Shown piece by piece: positions 19,267-20,749 of a stretch of 20,749 nt of DNA; positions within the stretch are counted from its first letter, which is position 1; each line of letters opens with the position of its first letter. The position numbers were made by a program, and so were the translations under genes. The notes below the pieces were generated by a model that worked only from the letters and a program-made list of their open reading frames with translations, was not told the origin of the DNA and made no database searches. The stretch is taken from the IMG/VR virus record IMGVR_UViG_3300037507_002131, positions 1 to 20,749 of that record, one strand, 5' to 3'. Source of the stretch: a virus.

Positions 19267-20749
19267 CGCACGCGCTGGGGCGCGAGGCCCTCAACCGCGT
19301 CACCCGCGAGCGGTTCCGCCGGCACTGTCGGCCCCTGCCTCGTCTCACGATGAGCCAGTGGGCCGAGAAGTACCGCGTGCTTAGTCCCGAGGCGACGGCG
19401 AATCATGGGCCGTGGCTCAACGCGATGGTGCCGTACCTGCCCGAGATCATGGACGCCGTGAGCGACCGGACGACGCAGGAGATCGTCGTCGTCAGCCCGT
19501 CGCAGGCCGCGAAGACGGAGCTGATCCTGAACGCCATCGGCTACTTCACGCACCAGGAGCCGTCTCCGATGCTCTGCGTGCAGCCGACCGTCGAGACCGC
19601 GGAATCGTTCAGCAAGGACCGCGTCGCGCCGATGATCCGCGACTGTGGCCCGCTGTCGGCCTTGGTGGCACCGGCGCGCTCTCGGGAAAGCAACAACACG
19701 ATCCTCTCGAAAGCATACCCTGGCGGCCAACTCGACATGACCGGCGCCAACGCGCCCTCGGGCCTCGCGATGCGCCCCAAGCGCGTGGTGCTGCTCGACG
19801 AACGGGACCGGCACCCGCGATCGGCCGGCACCGAGGGCGATGTGAAGGCGATCTCCCGCGCCCGCACGCGGTCGTTCCAGCGGCGGCGCAAGATCGTGGA
19901 AGTGTCCAGCCCGACCAGCGCCGAGGAGTCGCTGATCTGGCCGAGCTACTTGGAAGGCACGCAGGAGGTCTACGAGGTGCCGTGTGCGGACTGTGGGCAC
20001 TGGCAGACGCTGCACTTCGACCGGCTCAAGTGGCAGGTCGACGCGGCGGGCAAGGTGGACCCGGCGTCGGTGGCCTACGAGTGCGCGGCGTGTGAGCACC
20101 GGATGCCGGCGCGCGAAAAAGGGGCGCTCCTGCGCGCGGGGCGCTGGACCGCCACGGCCGATGCGCGGGTGCCACACAAGCGATCGTTCCACATTCACGG
20201 GCTGGTCGCGGCGTTCGCGTTGTGGGAGGAAGTGGCGCAGGAATTCGTGACCGCGAACGGGCAGCGCGACCCCGCGATGCGGGCCGAGATGCTGCGGGCG
20301 TTCTTCAACACGACGCTGGGCGAGTTGTACCGCGACCAGACGGCCGAGACGGTCAAGTCGACGCTGCTCGCGCGAGCCAAGCGGTACGATTCGGCCGACG
20401 AGCTGGCCCCGATCGCGTGGCACGTCCCCCGCGACGCGGCGATCCTGACCGCCGGCGTCGATCTCCAGCACGATCGCGGCGAGATCGTGGTCCGCGCGTG
20501 GGGCGTGGGCGAAACGTCGTGGCTGATCGAGCGCACCATCCTGCGCGGCGACACCAGCCAGCCGGAATGGTGGGCACGGCTTGAGGACTACCGCACGCAG
20601 CGCCGGTGGACGCACGAGAGCGGCGCGCTCATGGCGATTCGGTCGCTCACCATCGACGCTGGCGACGGGACGCATAGCAAGGCCGTGTACACGTACTGCG
20701 CGCCGCGGCTGGCGTTCCACGTCTACGCGATCAAAGGCTCGAGCAACCC
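19263..20749 (+). CDS. Terminase large subunit, GpA family (3' end outside window)
   Basis: The frame runs from ATG 19263 to the right edge, so about 495 residues are seen and the C-terminus is missing. GpA landmarks are clear: an N-terminal MSQWAEKYRVLSPEA, a Walker A variant VVVSPSQAAKTE (75-86), Walker B RVVLLDERDRHP (174-185), zinc-finger Cys pairs CADC (241-244) and CAAC (274-277), and the start of the nuclease domain GVDLQHDRGEIVV (398-410, D400). The ATPase domain powers DNA translocation into the prohead, and the nuclease cuts concatemers. GpA-type terminases, usually cos-type, work with an HNH neighbour, as here. Confidence 0.92.
   Translation, partial: MTHALGREALNRVTRERFRRHCRPLPRLTMSQWAEKYRVLSPEATANHGPWLNAMVPYLPEIMDAVSDRTTQEIVVVSPSQAAKTELILNAIGYFTHQEPSPMLCVQPTVETAESFSKDRVAPMIRDCGPLSALVAPARSRESNNTILSKAYPGGQLDMTGANAPSGLAMRPKRVVLLDERDRHPRSAGTEGDVKAISRARTRSFQRRRKIVEVSSPTSAEESLIWPSYLEGTQEVYEVPCADCGHWQTLHFDRLKWQVDAAGKVDPASVAYECAACEHRMPAREKGALLRAGRWTATADARVPHKRSFHIHGLVAAFALWEEVAQEFVTANGQRDPAMRAEMLRAFFNTTLGELYRDQTAETVKSTLLARAKRYDSADELAPIAWHVPRDAAILTAGVDLQHDRGEIVVRAWGVGETSWLIERTILRGDTSQPEWWARLEDYRTQRRWTHESGALMAIRSLTIDAGDGTHSKAVYTYCAPRLAFHVYAIKGSSN

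Noticed and set aside
19074-20720. Long minus-strand open frame opposite the terminase
   Set aside because: Arg/His/Pro-rich shadow of a GC-rich gene; the + strand has all GpA motifs.

Overview
The window is a contiguous piece of a temperate tailed-phage genome (Caudoviricetes) from a GC-rich host. Coding third positions are mostly G or C, genes are packed with 1 to 4 nt overlaps (ATGA, GTGA, TAATG), and recognisable phage modules follow one another. No gene identifies the host, so I do not name one. The sequence runs unbroken across the phage attachment site. That fits the free (circular, permuted or concatemeric) form rather than an integrated prophage.

Layout. (1) 1-3667: end of the late region on the + strand, with a kelch/propeller-like tail protein (cut at the left edge), a small protein, a tandem-repeat beta-rich protein, small proteins, a metallophosphoesterase with an N-terminal HTH, and an HExxH zincin. 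(2) 3705-4590: a control region with a minus-strand HTH repressor diverging from a ribbon-helix-helix gene across an operator-like spacer. (3) 4683-8263: early/lysogeny operon with small unknowns, a RecT-like annealing protein, an HTH (possible excisionase) gene and a tyrosine integrase. (4) 8202-8442: candidate attP, made of a 48-nt fragment equal to the 3' half of a tRNA (read as Val-CAC) between two near-identical 21-bp repeats. (5) 8433-11304: HNH-like protein, four small proteins and a C5-cytosine methyltransferase with a very large, hairpin-rich recognition region. (6) 11282-12116: four-gene minus-strand operon ending in a Cro-like HTH gene, facing a divergent promoter with an 8+3+8 operator dyad. 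(7) 12197-16828: replication operon with DUF3310, small proteins, a candidate structured RNA at about 13393-13499, a DnaB-type helicase, a replisome organiser carrying ori-like repeats, an HNH endonuclease and a DUF1064 nuclease. (8) 16995-20749: start of the late/packaging region, with a gpZ-like tail-completion protein, a second HNH endonuclease with tandem HTHs, a Nu1-like small terminase and a GpA-family large terminase (cut at the right edge).

How it works together. Int with the possible Xis and attP would handle integration and excision, and the two minus-strand repressor loci would set the lysis/lysogeny decision. The organiser (initiator), DnaB-like helicase, RecT-like protein and DUF1064 nuclease form a replication/recombination set. 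HNH, Nu1-like and GpA-like proteins form the packaging machine. The main novelties are non-coding: the attP architecture, a possible initiator-internal origin, a two-hairpin RNA candidate, dyads inside the methyltransferase gene and two operator-bearing divergent switches.
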